Below are positions 62,159-64,000 of a stretch of DNA of 64,000 nucleotides, in pieces (positions within the stretch are counted from its first letter, which is position 1; each line of letters starts with the position of its first letter). The notes beneath the pieces are model-generated. The model worked only from the letters and a program-made list of their open reading frames with translations, searched no databases and was not told where the DNA came from. Source of the DNA: CAZUNO01 sp964621445 [NCBI: Candidatus Hadarchaeota archaeon] (lineage in GTDB: Archaea; CAYQAE01; CAYVLA01); NCBI GenBank assembly GCA_964621445.1, contig CAZUNO010000002.1, forward strand, positions 1 to 64,000, read 5' to 3'. A program made the position numbers and the translations under genes.

Positions 62159-63619
62159 GTGTCCTTGGAACCGTTCGAAATGAATGCCCATGATGCAGTA
62201 GAGGCAATTCGAGGCGGTGAGCTTACCTCGGTTGAAGTTACTAGTTCCGTACTTTCCAGAATAGGTGATGTCGACGGCGATGTTCGTGCATATATATCCG
62301 TGGACCGGGAAGGGGCCCTGAAGCGGGCGGCACAAATCGATAAACAGCTCTCGGATGGCAAATCGCCGGGCCTCCTGGCCGGTGTTCCGGTGGCCGTAAA
62401 GGACAGCATAGTGACCAAGGACCTTCGCACGACATGTGGTTCCCGGATGCTGGAGAATTTTTCTCCCCCCTATTCAGCCACCTCGGTCAGCAGGCTATTG
62501 GAGCAAGGAGCGGTCGTAGTTGGCAAGACCAACTGTGACGAGTTCTGCATGGGAACCACGACGGAGACGAGTTACTTCGGGCCAACACATAATCCCTGGG
62601 ACCTGGACCGGGTTCCAGGAGGTTCCTCGGGCGGTAGCGCTGCCTGCATAGCGGCGGACGAAGCACTTACCTCCCTGGGTACGGACACCGGGGGTTCCAT
62701 TCGCTGTCCGGCAGCCTTCTGCGGAACTATTGGATTGAAGCCAACATACGGCAGGGTCAGTAGGTATGGCCTCATAGCTTATGCAAGCAGCCTCGACCAA
62801 ATTGGGACCTTGACCAAGGACGTTCAGGACTCCGCACTTCTCCTATCTTCCCTGGCTGGAAAGGACGAGATGGATTCGACCAGTATTGACAAACCAGTGG
62901 AGGATTATCTTGGTTACCTGGATCAGGGCATAGAAGGAGACCGCTTTGCGGTGCCCGGAGAATTCATATCCGACGCCACCGATGAATCGGTTGGGAAGGC
63001 CACCTGGAAGATTTCCGATGTACTCGAAAATCAGGGAGCCGAGAGGGTGGATGTGTCCCTTCCCTCCCTGGATTATTCTCTGCCCACCTATTACATCCTG
63101 GCCATGTGTGAGGCGAGCTCCAACCTGGCCCGTTATGACGGGGTCAGGTACGGATATTCAGTCGAATCAAAGGCCGACTGGATCCAGGCATTCTCAAAGA
63201 CCCGGGGTAGGGGTTTTGGCCCCGAGGTACGAAGACGAATCATTCTTGGAACCTATGCCCTCTCGGCCGGGTATTATGACGCCTATTACAGCAAGGCATT
63301 AAAGATTCGGACCTTGATCAAGCGGGATTTTGAAAAGGCCTACGAGAAGGTGGATTACCTGGTCACCCCTACAATGCCCGTTCCTCCCTGGAAAATAGGG
63401 GAAATGGCAGATCCGTTGACCATGTATCTGCAGGACATAGACACCGTTCCGGTCAACCTTATTGGTGCACCGGCACTTTCCTACCCCTCAGGACTGTCCG
63501 ATGGACTGCCCATAGGAGTGCAGCTAATCGGTAGGTATTTCGAGGAAGGCACCATACTCAGGGCTGCCCGGGCCCTGGAAAAGAAAATGCCCTTCCAAAA
63601 TCGGCCTCCTATACGATAA
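62159..63619 (+). CDS. gatA: Asp/Glu-tRNA amidotransferase subunit A
   Basis: A 486-residue amidase-signature protein that supplies ammonia for conversion of misacylated Glu/Asp-tRNA. The Ser-cisSer-Lys triad is visible: Lys81 in VPVAVKDSI, Ser156 in VPGGSSGGSAA and Ser180 in GTDTGGSIRCP. Other family marks are AVVVGKTNCDEFCMGTTTETS, FCGTIGLKPTYGRVSRYGLIAYASSLDQIG and GAPALSYPSGL. The start is GTG 62159 or ATG 62180 (MNAHDAV). gatB and gatC are not in the window. A tttaagataa box lies upstream. Confidence 0.95.
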   Translation: MSLEPFEMNAHDAVEAIRGGELTSVEVTSSVLSRIGDVDGDVRAYISVDREGALKRAAQIDKQLSDGKSPGLLAGVPVAVKDSIVTKDLRTTCGSRMLENFSPPYSATSVSRLLEQGAVVVGKTNCDEFCMGTTTETSYFGPTHNPWDLDRVPGGSSGGSAACIAADEALTSLGTDTGGSIRCPAAFCGTIGLKPTYGRVSRYGLIAYASSLDQIGTLTKDVQDSALLLSSLAGKDEMDSTSIDKPVEDYLGYLDQGIEGDRFAVPGEFISDATDESVGKATWKISDVLENQGAERVDVSLPSLDYSLPTYYILAMCEASSNLARYDGVRYGYSVESKADWIQAFSKTRGRGFGPEVRRRIILGTYALSAGYYDAYYSKALKIRTLIKRDFEKAYEKVDYLVTPTMPVPPWKIGEMADPLTMYLQDIDTVPVNLIGAPALSYPSGLSDGLPIGVQLIGRYFEEGTILRAARALEKKMPFQNRPPIR

Positions 63620-63650
63620 ACCATTTTTCAGCAAGGAAACTCAACCCTGG

Positions 63651-63893
63651 ATGAGAATTAAAATGGCCATAAATTGGGTTCGACTGGCATGGACCTTGGG
63701 TTTCGCGGTGCTTGGGCTTACAGCCATCTTCATCTACATAGGATATATGCAAAAATACAACAGGAATTCGCAACTGGTGGAAAAGGAGATCCAATCATCA
63801 CCCCTTTCAAAGAGACCGGAACCAAAATCCTCATCCAAGAAAAGGAGAACTCCGAGACCCAGGGAAAGCAGAAGGTACAGGCGCAAGAAGTAA
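63651..63893 (+). CDS. small single-helix membrane protein with basic tail
   Basis: An 80-residue protein with one membrane helix (LAWTLGFAVLGLTAIFIYIGY) and a strongly basic, Arg/Lys/Pro-rich C-terminal tail (RTPRPRESRRYRRKK). The tail may bind membrane lipids or nucleic acid. It follows gatA by 31 bases on the same strand. No family recognised. Confidence 0.5.
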   Translation: MRIKMAINWVRLAWTLGFAVLGLTAIFIYIGYMQKYNRNSQLVEKEIQSSPLSKRPEPKSSSKKRRTPRPRESRRYRRKK

Positions 63894-63925
63894 TCTAAGG
63901 ATCGTCTCTGGGGCCAGGACATAAT

Positions 63926-64000
63926 CTAATCGGTGACCCCACCCTCGCCTATGGAAAACACGGTCTCCCCCTCCGCCAGATAGGGGCTGTCCACAAGCCT
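63926..64000 (-). CDS. possible C-terminal end of a gene cut by the window
   Basis: On the minus strand a frame enters the window and ends at TAG 63926-63928, reading LVDSPYLAEGETVFSIGEGG-like residues. It is too short to identify. Confidence 0.3.
   Translation of the reverse strand, partial: RLVDSPYLAEGETVFSIGEGGVTD

Noticed and set aside
1-64000. Search for mobile elements, CRISPR arrays and defence systems
   Set aside because: No transposase, integrase, cas gene, regularly spaced repeat or known defence gene was recognised. The PIN-like gene alone is not enough to claim a toxin-antitoxin system.

Overview
The window looks like chromosomal DNA of an archaeon. The evidence is an archaeal-type adenylate kinase, a thiamine-binding MTH1187/UPF0045 protein, a stand-alone Lrp/AsnC RAM domain, an Upf1/IGHMBP2-type SF1 helicase, a tRNA gene without an encoded CCA end, and A+T boxes of TATA type centred about 24-29 bases before many start codons, which points to leaderless or very short-leader mRNAs. 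I cannot name the lineage from sequence alone. A Thermoplasmatota-like or other uncultured marine or sediment group is possible. Base composition looks mixed, with no obvious foreign island. No integrase, IS transposase, CRISPR array or rRNA was seen.

Layout. 1-5.7 kb: the C-terminal end of a membrane-anchored GATase-like protein, a polytopic membrane protein, a nitrilase-family amidohydrolase, an FAD-dependent oxidoreductase, a transglutaminase-like lipoprotein and a HemN-like radical SAM protein. 5.8-26.7 kb: a catabolic, surface-oriented region with three sulfatase-superfamily enzymes, a Vps62-like membrane protein, adenylate kinase, two cytosolic beta-propellers, two full-length GATase-like membrane proteins, a DUF5696-like glycosidase candidate, a decayed beta-lactamase-like gene, a DUF116 protein, a P-loop protein, a DUF3604/PHP protein and a xylose-isomerase-like TIM barrel. 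26.7-34.1 kb: a zinc-ribbon protein, an Lrp RAM protein, a candidate structured RNA, a second TIM-barrel isomerase, a UroD-family protein, malic enzyme, a five-bladed propeller hydrolase-like protein and a Gfo/Idh/MocA oxidoreductase. 34.1-40.9 kb: a HIT protein, a PIN-like protein, the Upf1-like helicase, a large secreted alpha/alpha-toroid protein, a CxxCxxCC protein and a Nif3-like protein. 40.8-53.2 kb: a secreted propeller, polysaccharide deacetylase, parallel beta-helix protein, two DUF4838 proteins, two tandem PRC-barrel proteins (one frameshifted), a sialidase-like propeller and a fourth sulfatase. 53.3-64 kb: an unusually long tRNA-Ser(GCT) gene, a membrane PAS histidine kinase, a methyltransferase, inosine/xanthosine triphosphatase, a secreted GATase/GIFT-like protein, ileS and gatA.

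How it fits together. Sulfatases, DUF4838, DUF5696-like, DUF3604, deacetylase, beta-helix, sialidase-like and GH43-like propellers, sugar isomerases, FAD and Gfo/Idh/MocA oxidoreductases are gene types usually met in bacterial degraders of sulfated or acidic polysaccharides. Here they are interleaved with archaeal housekeeping genes. I infer that this archaeon desulfates, deacetylates and oxidises complex glycans. No glycan importer, SusCD pair or sulfatase-maturing enzyme is visible in the window.

The points most worth a second look are the tRNA-Ser with several insert-like segments, a TATA-preceded 12-bp-stem RNA candidate at 28.17-28.29 kb, a 65-bp identical block shared by the two PRC-barrel genes, and a sulfatase homologue with Thr in place of the formylglycine Cys.
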